DNA from: Oceanobacillus chungangensis
GTDB lineage: Bacteria > Bacillota > Bacilli > Bacillales > Amphibacillaceae
Reading direction: 5' to 3'
Assembly: GCF_003369565.1 (NCBI RefSeq)
Contig: NZ_PIOD01000011.1
Coordinates: 62,001 to 126,000 of the forward strand
DNA: 64,000 nt
The position numbers and the translations under genes are program-made. Of the stretch, positions 27,049 to 35,797 are shown one piece after another. The notes beneath the pieces are model-generated. The model worked only from the letters and a program-made list of their open reading frames with translations. It was not told the DNA's origin and did no database searches. Within the stretch, counting starts at the first letter, position 1; each line of letters starts with the position of its first letter.

Positions 27049-27507
27049 TCAGCGTGAAGAATACAATACTAGATTTCCATGATCAGTATTTAGTTTTGAT
27101 ATTGGCGAAATCCAGCCATAATTTACATGCTGATTACCAATTACAAATAATAACGAGTCATATTTTCTTAGTACAGGAAACAAAAATTCTTCCGCATCAT
27201 GAAGAGACTCACATCGAAAGTTTATACAGTATTTATTTAGATGTAAAGTAATTGACTGTTTTTCATTAAATATTTTTATTTTTGATTGCTCTGTAATATA
27301 TGAAATAGTTTTCGCAAGGTATTTATTTAAATATAGTTCTATTTTTTTTTGAGTAAATTTATTTGTAATATATAGAAACTGCCCATGTAAATATAGAAGT
27401 TCTTTATTCTTTTCATACTCTTTGAGAAAACGATATAATATATCACTTTTATGATAATAATGGTTAGCAATTTCTTCTCTTATCCGATAAATAGAATACT
27501 CATACAT
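27049..27507 (-). CDS. sirA: Sporulation inhibitor of DNA replication, SirA (YneE) homologue
   Basis: 152 residues. The N-terminus YSIYRIREEIANHYYHKSD resembles the IKEEFANHYFG segment of B. subtilis SirA, and NYGWISPI near the C-terminus resembles its YGWLNPV. The position directly before yneF is that of sirA in B. subtilis. SirA binds domain I of DnaA and blocks new replication rounds when Spo0A is active. The middle part is divergent, so the call rests on both ends plus synteny. AAAAGGGAGCG precedes the ATG. The tkt gene that separates sirA from ynzC in B. subtilis is absent here. Confidence 0.75.
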   Translation of the reverse strand: MYEYSIYRIREEIANHYYHKSDILYRFLKEYEKNKELLYLHGQFLYITNKFTQKKIELYLNKYLAKTISYITEQSKIKIFNEKQSITLHLNKYCINFRCESLHDAEEFLFPVLRKYDSLLFVIGNQHVNYGWISPISKLNTDHGNLVLYSSR

Positions 27508-27606
27508 TAAAATCGCTCCCTTTTAAATCATATTATACATATTCTATTTTCGAAACATGTCAAATTGCATTGCAAACGAACACTAGTTTTGTCGATTAAA
27601 TAAAAA

Positions 27607-27633
27607 AAGATGACTCCTAATGGAAATCATCTT
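27607..27633 (-). terminator. Terminator of ynzC
   Basis: AAGATGA and TCATCTT form the stem; on the minus strand TTTTTTTATTT follows. It starts 15 bases beyond the stop. Confidence 0.85.
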
Positions 27634-27647
27634 GATTGACTATATAA

Positions 27648-27881
27648 TTAATGTTTCTTATTTCTTTCCTGCATATCCCGTACTTTTTGTGGTGTTACAT
27701 CATTACCAGCTGGATCAATTACCGTCATCGTTTTAAATTGATTTTTAAAGGAGCTTCGTACATTTTTTAAATATGCTTCTCTTAAATCTTTTTGTTCTTG
27801 CTTCTCTATGTCAGTTAATCCTTCATTCTTTGCTTTTCTTGCAAGCTCATTAATACGACCCAATTTTTCTTGTGAAAGCAT
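27648..27881 (-). CDS. ynzC: UPF0291 helical protein YnzC
   Basis: 77 residues, all-helical and charged. LGRINELARKAKNEGLTDIE and QKDLREAYLKNVRSSFKNQ match the YnzC/DUF896 family. In B. subtilis ynzC is SOS-induced with yneA-yneB, and the order yneB-ynzC is conserved here. Its function is not settled. A hairpin lies between yneB and ynzC, which could reduce read-through. Confidence 0.92.
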   Translation of the reverse strand: MLSQEKLGRINELARKAKNEGLTDIEKQEQKDLREAYLKNVRSSFKNQFKTMTVIDPAGNDVTPQKVRDMQERNKKH

Positions 27882-27920
27882 CGATACTATCCTCTCTAAA
27901 TTAAAATATCAAATAAAAAA

Positions 27921-27945
27921 CAAGAACCTTTTTCCTGCGTTCTTG
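27921..27945 (-). terminator. Hairpin between yneB and ynzC
   Basis: CAAGAAC and GTTCTTG with an 11-base loop are followed on the minus strand by TTTTTTATTTG. It looks like an internal terminator or attenuator in the SOS operon. Confidence 0.7.
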
Positions 27946-27974
27946 CTTTTTTAATAGTACTATTTACTTTATTG

Positions 27975-28741
<767 letters not shown>

Positions 28742-28767
28742 ATAAATTCCTCCCTAATTGGTTTTAC

Positions 28768-28781
28768 AGAACCTCTGTTCG
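28768..28781. promoter_or_regulatory. LexA box C (just downstream of the micropeptide transcription start)
   Basis: AGAACCTCTGTTCG matches CGAAC-N4-GTTCG except at the first base. It would block elongation or initiation of the micropeptide-yneB transcript. Confidence 0.75.
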
Positions 28782-28796
28782 TTATTTGTTAAATTT

Positions 28797-28825
28797 ATTA
28801 TCACACGAACATATGGTCTTGTCAA
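28797..28825 (-). promoter_or_regulatory. SigA promoter of the micropeptide-yneB-ynzC operon
   Basis: On the minus strand TTGACA (28820-28825) and GATAAT (28797-28802) are separated by exactly 17 bases. The spacer contains LexA box B. The predicted start is near 28790, leaving a leader of about 50 bases. Confidence 0.82.
28806..28819. promoter_or_regulatory. LexA box B (inside the promoter spacer)
   Basis: CGAACATATGGTCT has a perfect left half-site and a degenerate right half-site. Its position between -35 and -10 fits a repressor site. Confidence 0.6.
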
Positions 28826-28834
28826 CAATTTTTT

Positions 28835-28848
28835 CGAACGAATGTTTG
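28835..28848. promoter_or_regulatory. LexA box A (shared, overlapping the lexA -35)
   Basis: CGAACGAATGTTTG matches the consensus at all but one position. It overlaps the -35 of lexA and lies directly upstream of the -35 of the divergent operon, so one bound dimer could act on both. Confidence 0.8.
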
Positions 28849-28874
28849 CTTGTTTATATATAAAATGATAAACT
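28846..28874 (+). promoter_or_regulatory. Candidate promoter of lexA
   Basis: TTGCTT (28846-28851) and TAAACT (28869-28874) have 17-base spacing. The -35 overlaps LexA box A, giving autoregulation. Confidence 0.6.
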
Positions 28875-28907
28875 ATTAATAATAAATCCTATGTGTGAGG
28901 TGTATAA

Positions 28908-29534
28908 ATGATGACAAAACTTTCAAATAGACAACAAATGATACTCGATTTCATAAAAAATGAAGTTAATAGCAAAGGTTATCCGCCGTCCGTTCGGGAA
29001 ATTGCAGTAGCTGTTGGACTTGCATCAAGCTCTACTGTTCATGGTCATCTTGAGAGATTAGAGAGTAAAGGCTTTATTAGACGAGATCCTACGAAACCGA
29101 GAGCAATAGAAATACTTGATGATGCTGAAGAAAGTAACATACCGAAAGATATTGCACGCTATGCACCTGTAATCGGGAAGGTTACTGCCGGTATTCCAAT
29201 TACGGCAGTAGAGAATATTGAGGAATTCATTCCACTTCCTAGTTCTACTTCAAGCCCTGATGATAATCTATTTGTCTTAGTAATTGATGGGGAAAGTATG
29301 ATAGAGGCAGGAATACTAGACCGAGATATGGTAATTGTCAAACAACAAAATACAGCAAATAACGGGGATATTGTTGTTGCAATGACAGAGGACAATGAAG
29401 CAACTGTAAAACGATTCTTTAAAGAGAAGAACCATATCCGACTACAACCGGAAAATGCAACAATGGAACCACTTTTTTATGAAAATGTCAGCATACTCGG
29501 CAAAGTCATTGGCTTATATCGAAATATACATTAA
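28908..29534 (+). CDS. lexA: SOS repressor LexA
   Basis: 208 residues. The winged helix with [20 protein letters not shown] is followed by the self-cleavage site [10 protein letters not shown] (Ala-Gly near residue 90), the catalytic serine in [10 protein letters not shown] and the lysine in NEATVKRF. LexA represses SOS genes until RecA filaments trigger its autoproteolysis. Two tandem ATG codons (28908 and 28911) are possible starts; MTKLS is the usual family start, but GAGG spacing (seven bases) fits the first. The gene is divergent from the micropeptide-yneB-ynzC operon, with LexA boxes in between. Confidence 0.96.
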   Translation: MMTKLSNRQQMILDFIKNEVNSKGYPPSVREIAVAVGLASSSTVHGHLERLESKGFIRRDPTKPRAIEILDDAEESNIPKDIARYAPVIGKVTAGIPITAVENIEEFIPLPSSTSSPDDNLFVLVIDGESMIEAGILDRDMVIVKQQNTANNGDIVVAMTEDNEATVKRFFKEKNHIRLQPENATMEPLFYENVSILGKVIGLYRNIH

Positions 29535-29540
29535 TAAAAC

Positions 29541-29582
29541 AAAAAACTTCGAGCAAGGGCATTGCCCTCATTCGAAGTTTTT
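29541..29582. terminator. Bidirectional terminator between lexA and glnA
   Basis: AAAAACTTCGA and TCGAAGTTTTT enclose an inner AGGGC/GCCCT stem. T-runs on both strands end the two convergent genes. Confidence 0.88.
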
Positions 29583-29600
29583 CTATTTATAAGATACGAA

Positions 29601-30935
29601 TTAGTACTGCGTAATATACTGTTCTCGTTCCCATGGATGTACTTGAGTTTTAAACATTTCCCATTCAATCTCTTTCGCTTCAACAAAATTCTCAAATAGA
29701 TGATTGCCTAGTGAGCTTACTACGACCTCATCTTTCTTTAATAACTCTAGTGCATTTGCTAGCGTACTTGGTAAATCTTCTACACCATTCTCTTCACGTT
29801 CTTCTTTCGTCATTACATAAATGTTACGATCGACAGCATGTGGTGCTACTAGATTATTTTCTACTCCATCTAAACCAGATGCTAGTAATACAGCAAGTGC
29901 CATATATGGATTTGCTGCTGGGTCAACACTTCGTACTTCAACACGAGTACTTAATCCACGAGAGCTCGGAATTCGCAGTAATGGACTACGGTTTGATCCT
30001 GACCAAGCTACATAGCATGGCGCTTCATAACCTGGAACTAATCGCTTATATGAATTTACTATTGGATTCGTTACAGCTGTAAATCCAGTTGCATGCTTCA
30101 TAATTCCTGCGATGAATTGATATGCAACATCACTTAATTGCATTTCCCCGTTTTCATCTAAAAAGACATTTTTACCGTCTTTAAACATTGACATGTTTAC
30201 ATGCATCCCAGATCCAGCTACACCGAATAACGGCTTCGGCATAAAGGTTGCATGAAGGTTATACTTCCTTGCAATCGTTTTTACTACCAATTTAAAGGTT
30301 TGAATATCATCTGCATGTTTTACTGCATTGGAATATTTAAAGTCGATTTCATGCTGTCCAGGAGCTACTTCGTGATGGGATGCTTCGATTTCAAATCCCA
30401 TTTCTTCAAGTTCTAATACTATATCACGACGGCAGTTTTCTCCAAGATCAGTAGGAGCTAAGTCGAAATAACCACCATGATCATTAAGCTCTAGTGATGG
30501 ATCACCATTTTGGTCTAGTTTAAACAAGAAAAACTCCGGTTCCGCACCGATATTAAAAGTATCGAATCCTAATTCTTCCATTTTCTTTAAATTACGTTTT
30601 AAATTATATCTTGGGCAGCCTTCGAAAGGTGTTCCATCAGGATTATAAATATCACAAATAAATCTTGCTACTTTTCCTTTCTCAGATGTCCATGGGAATA
30701 CAACGAAGGTATCTAAATCTGGATATAAATACATGTCTGACTCTTCAATCCGTACAAAACCTTCAATGGAAGAGCCATCAAACATCATTTTATTCGATAA
30801 TGCTTTATCTAATTGGCTTAAAGGAATTTCCACATTTTTAATGCTTCCGAACATATCTGTGAATTGCAGTCTAATGAATCGCACATTTTCTTCTTTAATT
30901 TTTTTAATAATCGCTTCTTTCGTAAACTGTCCCAC
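29601..30935 (-). CDS. glnA: Glutamine synthetase, type I
   Basis: 444 residues, the short GSI-alpha form of Firmicutes that lacks an adenylylation loop. Visible are [19 protein letters not shown] (with the feedback arginine), GAEPEFFLF, the ATP-binding [20 protein letters not shown] and [13 protein letters not shown]. It joins ammonia to glutamate. The start is GTG at 30935 with AGGAGG seven bases upstream. It follows glnR; the 142-bp gap between them contains a family 2 repeat. Expression is likely controlled through the GlnR box upstream of glnR. Confidence 0.97.
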   Translation of the reverse strand: MGQFTKEAIIKKIKEENVRFIRLQFTDMFGSIKNVEIPLSQLDKALSNKMMFDGSSIEGFVRIEESDMYLYPDLDTFVVFPWTSEKGKVARFICDIYNPDGTPFEGCPRYNLKRNLKKMEELGFDTFNIGAEPEFFLFKLDQNGDPSLELNDHGGYFDLAPTDLGENCRRDIVLELEEMGFEIEASHHEVAPGQHEIDFKYSNAVKHADDIQTFKLVVKTIARKYNLHATFMPKPLFGVAGSGMHVNMSMFKDGKNVFLDENGEMQLSDVAYQFIAGIMKHATGFTAVTNPIVNSYKRLVPGYEAPCYVAWSGSNRSPLLRIPSSRGLSTRVEVRSVDPAANPYMALAVLLASGLDGVENNLVAPHAVDRNIYVMTKEEREENGVEDLPSTLANALELLKKDEVVVSSLGNHLFENFVEAKEIEWEMFKTQVHPWEREQYITQY

Positions 30936-30961
30936 TAAATTTCCTCCTTGAGTAATAATTA

Positions 30962-31047
30962 GAAAACTAAGGTTTAACTAAGCCTTTCGATGACTGCCTT
31001 AGTTGCACTTATGTAGTAAGAAAATTTTTATACTTTCTTAACTACCA
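30962..31047. repeat. Dispersed two-hairpin repeat, family 2, copy A (between glnR and glnA)
   Basis: Read on the minus strand it contains TTAAGAAAGTATAAAA..TTTTCTTACTACA, then ATAAGTGCAACTAAGG and GGCTTAGTTAAACCTTAG, so two adjacent stem-loops (TTAAGAAA/TTTCTTA and CTAAGG/CCTTAG). The same arrangement recurs at 47104-47190. It lies inside the glnR-glnA transcript. Confidence 0.75.
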
Positions 31048-31077
31048 AAAATACTTGCTCAAATACATCATAAATGA

Positions 31078-31470
31078 TTAACGATTGACAAAAAACCTTG
31101 ATAGCTCACCTTGTCTAATGCTTACTTTTCCATTCATACCAACATGGTTCAGCTCCGCTCGCAAAATATTTCGAAGTTCTCTGTCCGTTAAATCAGTTTT
31201 TGCTACCTGCACTTTCACTTCTTGCTTAAGTTCCTCTTGCAGCATAATTTTTATACCCGCTAGATTAAGTCCATTATCCAATAGATTTTTTATCTCTAGC
31301 AGTTTATCAACATCATTAAATGAAAATAATCGTTGATTACCGGCTGTTCGTTCTGGAGATATTAATTCATGTTCTTCATAATATCTAATTTGACGAGCAG
31401 TAAGTTCGGTCAATTTCATGACAATGCCAATTGAAAACAAAGGCATTGAACGACGATCTTGATCATTCAA
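31078..31470 (-). CDS. glnR: Nitrogen regulator GlnR (MerR family)
   Basis: 130 residues. The MerR-type helix-turn-helix lies at residues 12-50 (MKLTELTARQIRYYEEHELI), with NQRLFSFNDVDKLLEIKNLL as wing; the C-terminal tail IRQGELSRFFVNR matches the GlnR segment that senses feedback-inhibited glutamine synthetase. It represses glnRA and other nitrogen genes when glutamine is high. The start is TTG at 31470 (family start MxDxxRRSMPLF). The ATG at 31475 is out of frame and ends after two codons in a TGA overlapping the TTG. Confidence 0.95.
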   Translation of the reverse strand: MNDQDRRSMPLFSIGIVMKLTELTARQIRYYEEHELISPERTAGNQRLFSFNDVDKLLEIKNLLDNGLNLAGIKIMLQEELKQEVKVQVAKTDLTDRELRNILRAELNHVGMNGKVSIRQGELSRFFVNR

Positions 31471-31499
31471 ACCATTACCCCCAACTAATTGATAGGTAA

Positions 31500-31528
31500 A
31501 TTATATTGTATGTAAGGTTTGCTGTCAA
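31500..31528 (-). promoter_or_regulatory. SigA promoter of glnRA
   Basis: On the minus strand TTGACA (31523-31528) and TATAAT (31500-31505), both perfect, are separated by 17 bases. Confidence 0.88.
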
Positions 31529-31533
31529 ACATT

Positions 31534-31550
31534 TGTTAGATTACCTAACA
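31534..31550. promoter_or_regulatory. GlnR/TnrA box upstream of glnRA
   Basis: TGTTAGATTACCTAACA is a perfect match to TGTNA-N7-TNACA, the shared GlnR/TnrA operator. It lies directly upstream of the -35, as in B. subtilis glnRA. Confidence 0.82.
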
Positions 31551-31747
31551 TAGAATTTTAAACGTATTTACGAAAAGAATTTACGCTATGCTAAATAATT
31601 TTCAGTAGTGTTGATACGTTACAGCTAATTTAGGAGTCTTTGCCGCTTCGATATCGAAAGATTACGCTCAATATCACCGAGAAGTGTTTCATAACAGGAA
31701 GTAAAAATCTTCTACATACTGCGCCTTGAAAAATAAACCATTTAAAA

Positions 31748-31768
31748 AAAGAGCCGTTAAGACTCTTT
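31748..31768 (-). terminator. Terminator of ynbB
   Basis: AAAGAG and CTCTTT form a short stem followed on the minus strand by TTTTTTTAAA. It lies 12 bases beyond the stop. Confidence 0.7.
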
Positions 31769-31779
31769 AGTTATATTCC

Positions 31780-33024
31780 CTACTTTAATTTTATAAAACC
31801 TTGTTTTATAAGACTTTTTACTGATTCGATTAATGCTATTTTCACATGTTCATATGTGAGGCCCCCCTGAACAAAGGCTGTATATGGGGCACGGATCGGA
31901 CCATCTGCTGATAATTCAATACTTGAGCCTTGAATAAACGTACCTGCAGCCATAATTACTTTGTCCTCATAGCCAGGCATTTCACTTGGATATGGAGTTA
32001 CATAAGAATTAACTGGGGAATTCCTTTGGATTGCTTGACAGAATGCAACCATTTGCTCGGCATTAGGAAAAGTCACCGATTGAATTAAATCTGTTCGATT
32101 CGCTTGATAATGTGGTGACGTTTTAAAACCAACCAATTCAAGAAATCTAGCTGTAAATACTGCACCTTTTAATGCTTGTCCAACGATATGAGGTGCTAGA
32201 AATAGCCCTTGATACATTTCTTGCAGCATATTGAATGTTGCTCCAGTTTCTTTGCCTAGACCTGGGGCAGTGAGGCGATTGCCACATTGCATAATCAAAT
32301 CTTCTCTTCCTACAATATAACCACCAGCTCGAACAATCCCACCACCTGGATTTTTTATTAGTGATCCAGCCATAATATCTACGCCGACATGAAGAGGTTC
32401 CTGTTCTTCTACAAATTCACCGTAGCAATTATCTACAAAAATAATAATTTCGGGATTTATCTCCTTAACAAATCGAACCATTTCTGCAATTTCTTTAATT
32501 GTAAAAGATGGACGGTCATCATATCCTTTAGAACGCTGGATACCAATTACCTTAGTATCAGCTGTAATTGCTCTTTGAACTGCCGGAAAGTCTACCGCTC
32601 CAGCATCATTTAAACGTACTTCTTGATACTTTATATCGTAATCTTTTAATGAACCAGCATTGTTTCCTCTGATGCCAATTACTTCTTCCAACGTATCATA
32701 AGGTTTTCCGGTAATATAAATAAGCTCATCATTTGGACGTAATAAACCAAATAGTGTTGTTGCAATTGCATGCGTGCCTGAAACAATTTGCGGACGAACG
32801 AGCGCATCTTCTCCACCGAATACATCAGCATAAACCGATTCTAACGCATCACGCCCAAGGTCATCATAGCCGTAACCTGTTGTCGAACTAAAATGACTAT
32901 CACTTATCCGGTTATTAATAAATGCATCAAGCACTCGTTTTTGAGTTTTTTCAACGATTTCATTTATTTTTTGGTGCTCATTACTGCAATCTAATTCTGC
33001 TTGCTTCACTATTTCTTCAATCAT
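31780..33024 (-). CDS. ynbB: PLP-dependent aminotransferase-fold protein YnbB (methionine gamma-lyase-like family)
   Basis: 414 residues. PLP-fold features include VSGTHAIATTLFGLLRPNDE (cofactor phosphate loop), IIIFVDNCYGEF with the pyridine-nitrogen aspartate, and the Schiff-base lysine in GSLIKNPGGGIV. The family is annotated as cystathionine beta-lyase/aluminium resistance-like; a specific substrate is not known. The order glnR-ynbB-hflX-spoVK is that of B. subtilis. AGAGGAGAAAATATTAAC precedes the ATG. Confidence 0.88.
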   Translation of the reverse strand: MIEEIVKQAELDCSNEHQKINEIVEKTQKRVLDAFINNRISDSHFSSTTGYGYDDLGRDALESVYADVFGGEDALVRPQIVSGTHAIATTLFGLLRPNDELIYITGKPYDTLEEVIGIRGNNAGSLKDYDIKYQEVRLNDAGAVDFPAVQRAITADTKVIGIQRSKGYDDRPSFTIKEIAEMVRFVKEINPEIIIFVDNCYGEFVEEQEPLHVGVDIMAGSLIKNPGGGIVRAGGYIVGREDLIMQCGNRLTAPGLGKETGATFNMLQEMYQGLFLAPHIVGQALKGAVFTARFLELVGFKTSPHYQANRTDLIQSVTFPNAEQMVAFCQAIQRNSPVNSYVTPYPSEMPGYEDKVIMAAGTFIQGSSIELSADGPIRAPYTAFVQGGLTYEHVKIALIESVKSLIKQGFIKLK

Positions 33025-33056
33025 GTTAATATTTTCTCCTCTTTTGCTTATTGCAT

Positions 33057-34289
33057 TTATTTAATCAAATAATTTATCGGGTGTTCTTTGCGAACATAGC
33101 CCTGTATTACGTATTTATTCCTTGCCTCATCAAATTTCTTATCTGTGATGATCGTTTCCCGCTCAAGCTTAGAGAGCAATTTCCCCTTATCTGGATCCAG
33201 CTCTACTGCATAGCTTTCCCATAACTCCTTAAGAAGCTCTTCTATTTTCAGCAGGACACGCTTTACATCATCTTCATCGTTCGCACTAATAATAAGGTAT
33301 GGATGATTCATCGGTATGACAGTCTCTTTAAGTAAATCCTTTTTATTATAAATTGTGAGCACTGGTATTTGCTGTGCGTCTAGATCCTCTAGTAATTTTA
33401 ATACCGTATTCTGTTGCTGTACTTGATCCTCATGTGATCCATCAACAACATGCAGCAGCAGATTTGCAGCTGAAACCTCTTCTAATGTCGAACGGAAGGA
33501 TGCAATTAAAGATGTTGGTAGTTCTTGTAGAAAACCAACTGTATCTGTAATCAACGCTTGAAATCCCGAATCAAGCTGCAATTTTCTCGTTAGTGGATCA
33601 AGGGTAGCGAATAGTTTATTCTCCTCTAATGTATTGCTCGCCGTTAATCGATTGAATAGGGTAGATTTTCCGGCATTGGTATAGCCAACAACAGCAATCT
33701 GGAATACTTCATTAACTTTCCTTCGCTTTCTGTACTGTTCGCGTGTACGGACTACTAATTTTAACTTTTGTTTAATGTCATGAATCTTATTCTTAATATG
33801 TCGTCGGTCTGTTTCTAATTTCGTTTCCCCCGGTCCTCTTGTCCCGATTCCCGCTCCAAGTCTAGACATGGCGATCCCTTGCCCCTGGAGCCTCGGCAAT
33901 AAATATTCCAATTGCGCTAGCTCGACCTGCAATTTCCCTTCCTTCGTTCGCGCACGCTGCGCGAATATATCTAGGATTAACTGACTCCGGTCAATGATTC
34001 GGACCTCGAACCGATTACCTAAATTTCTTAATTGACCTGGAGATAGCTCATCATTAGAAATTACGAGGTCAATTTCTAATGCATCAATTTCTTCCTTTAT
34101 TTCTTTAATTTTCCCTTCTCCTATATATGTAGCCGGATGAATCCTACTTCGATTTTGTGTAATGACACTTTTAACTGTACCACCCGCCGTCTTGCTTAGT
34201 GAAACAAGTTCATCTAGAGAAGATAAAAATCGCTCTTCGTGCTCACCCTCGTTTTTAACTGCTATAATTAGGATTCTTTCTTCGGACAT
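33057..34289 (-). CDS. hflX: Ribosome-associated GTPase HflX
   Basis: 410 residues. The N-terminal HflX domain (SPGQLRNLGNRFEVRIIDRS; GPGETKLETDRRHI) is followed by a G domain with GYTNAGKSTLFNRL (G1, near residue 205), TDTVGFLQELP (G3) and YNKKDLL (G4). HflX splits stalled ribosomes, for example under heat or antibiotic stress. The C-terminus is short. AAAGAGGTTGTTAA precedes the ATG, and a 9-bp hairpin lies about 20 bases upstream of the start. Confidence 0.94.
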   Translation of the reverse strand: MSEERILIIAVKNEGEHEERFLSSLDELVSLSKTAGGTVKSVITQNRSRIHPATYIGEGKIKEIKEEIDALEIDLVISNDELSPGQLRNLGNRFEVRIIDRSQLILDIFAQRARTKEGKLQVELAQLEYLLPRLQGQGIAMSRLGAGIGTRGPGETKLETDRRHIKNKIHDIKQKLKLVVRTREQYRKRRKVNEVFQIAVVGYTNAGKSTLFNRLTASNTLEENKLFATLDPLTRKLQLDSGFQALITDTVGFLQELPTSLIASFRSTLEEVSAANLLLHVVDGSHEDQVQQQNTVLKLLEDLDAQQIPVLTIYNKKDLLKETVIPMNHPYLIISANDEDDVKRVLLKIEELLKELWESYAVELDPDKGKLLSKLERETIITDKKFDEARNKYVIQGYVRKEHPINYLIK

Positions 34290-34306
34290 TTAACAACCTC
34301 TTTCTT

Positions 34307-34335
34307 ATGACGAGCTGATCGTACTCGCTCGTCAT
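34307..34335. promoter_or_regulatory. 9-bp hairpin in the hflX leader
   Basis: ATGACGAGC and GCTCGTCAT form a perfect 9-bp stem with an 11-base loop, ending about 18 bases before the hflX ATG. There is no T-run, so it is more likely a leader structure than a terminator. Confidence 0.4.
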
Positions 34336-34424
34336 GATTTATATGAAATCATCTTATATGTACCCTGTTTATTCCTTCATCATAACAAAAAACACAATGT
34401 TTACAAAGTTAGAGCGAGTGAATG

Positions 34425-34455
34425 AATCCTCAGCGACGAATCATCACTGAGGATT
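34425..34455. terminator. Hairpin after spoVK
   Basis: AATCCTCAG and CTGAGGATT form a 9-bp stem about 45 bases beyond the spoVK stop. The T-run is on the plus strand, so termination of spoVK may be incomplete. Confidence 0.5.
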
Positions 34456-34499
34456 TTTCTATGTGTTTTTCCTACTAGTTCCAAAAATTCGTTAGCTAT

Positions 34500-35423
34500 T
34501 CAATCATCCATTTGTAAATCTTTTGCCGTAATATTTGTTAAGTTTTCTGTCGTAAACCGTTCCTCCTGAATCAACCTTACAGCATGCATTCGTATTGCTC
34601 GCTCGATTATGTTACGCACATAGCGGGCATTGGAAAAATTCCGTATGCCTCCACCTGTTTTTTTATCTAGATGATTCCGTAGTTCCCATTCTGCTTCTTT
34701 AGTAAATTGATATTCTCTTTCTCCTACCATTTGTTTAGCAATATCTAATAATTGATCGACGCCGTAATCCTCAAAATTCAAGATAAACGGGAATCTAGAT
34801 TGCAGACCAGGATTTAGTAATAAAAATTTATCCATTTCATGAGGATATCCTGCAAGAATCAACACTAAGTCGTTATGATGATCCTCCATGTGCTTCACTA
34901 AAGTATCAATCGCTTCCTTACCAAAATCCTTTTCTCCACCTCTTGCCAAGGAATATGCTTCATCTATAAAAAGAATACCACCCATTGCTTTCTGAATGAT
35001 TGCGCGCGTTTTTTGCGCGGTTTGACCAATGTATTCTCCAACCAAATCTGCTCTTTCAGCTTCAACAAAATGCCCTTTTGATAATATATTCATATTAAAA
35101 TATACCTTGGCAAGTTTTCTCGCTACAGTAGTCTTACCTGTGCCGGGATTACCTTTGAAAAGCATATGGAGTACCTGCTTCGAACTATTTAACCCTAACT
35201 CCTTCCGCTTCTCATTGATTACGATTGTCGCATAAATCTCTTTTATTGTTTTTTTAAATTTATCCATGCCAATAAATGACGAAAATTCTCGATCAATTGC
35301 TTTATATTGTTCATTTTTACTAAATTCGAATGGATTGTTATGCACATCACTCGGTTTCTTATTAGCATTATGCAAAATAATATTTATTTGACCATTTCGA
35401 TTACGGTTCAATTGTGATTCCAC
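34500..35423 (-). CDS. spoVK: Stage V sporulation protein K (AAA+ ATPase)
   Basis: 307 residues, a CbxX/CfqX-type AAA+ ATPase. Walker A is GNPGTGKTTVARKLAK near residue 90, Walker B is GILFIDEAYSL near 148, and sensor/arginine-finger elements follow (LNPGLQSRFPF). SpoVK is needed for spore cortex and coat maturation in the mother cell. The start is GTG at 35423 with AGAGGGGTGATAAC upstream. It lies between hfq and hflX as in B. subtilis. Confidence 0.92.
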   Translation of the reverse strand: MESQLNRNRNGQINIILHNANKKPSDVHNNPFEFSKNEQYKAIDREFSSFIGMDKFKKTIKEIYATIVINEKRKELGLNSSKQVLHMLFKGNPGTGKTTVARKLAKVYFNMNILSKGHFVEAERADLVGEYIGQTAQKTRAIIQKAMGGILFIDEAYSLARGGEKDFGKEAIDTLVKHMEDHHNDLVLILAGYPHEMDKFLLLNPGLQSRFPFILNFEDYGVDQLLDIAKQMVGEREYQFTKEAEWELRNHLDKKTGGGIRNFSNARYVRNIIERAIRMHAVRLIQEERFTTENLTNITAKDLQMDD

Positions 35424-35503
35424 GTTATCACCCCTCTAGTCAACCTTAGTATACGCACAAAGGAAAAAAGTTGTGACAAACGCCTAGTATTTATCCAATT
35501 GAA

Positions 35504-35529
35504 AACGGACGCCAATAAAAGCGTCCGTT
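35504..35529 (-). terminator. Terminator of hfq
   Basis: AACGGACGC and GCGTCCGTT form a 9-bp stem with TTTTC on the minus strand, 7 bases beyond the stop. Confidence 0.82.
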
Positions 35530-35535
35530 AGCCAC

Positions 35536-35760
35536 TTACTCATTTTCTAATGATACATTTTTAACTGGAGCGAAGGTTGAAATAGCATGTTTAAATATAA
35601 GCTGTTGCTTCCCATCGGTTTCAAGTAACACTGTGAAATTGTCAAAAGCCTTCACAGTCCCCCTTAACTGGAAACCATTGGTAAGGAATATAGTTACTGA
35701 AATATGATGCTTTCTTAATTGATTTAAATACTGATCTTGGACATTCACAGTTTGCGCCAT
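35536..35760 (-). CDS. hfq: RNA chaperone Hfq
   Basis: 74 residues. The Sm1 motif is [20 protein letters not shown] and the Sm2 motif [12 protein letters not shown] has KHAI in place of the common YKHAI. Hfq forms a hexameric ring that binds sRNA and mRNA U- and A-tracts. It directly follows miaA (37 bp), the conserved order in Bacillaceae. AGAGGAGGAAGTACG precedes the ATG. Confidence 0.94.
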   Translation of the reverse strand: MAQTVNVQDQYLNQLRKHHISVTIFLTNGFQLRGTVKAFDNFTVLLETDGKQQLIFKHAISTFAPVKNVSLENE

Positions 35761-35797
35761 CGTACTTCCTCCTCTATTTATCTATACTATAACCATT

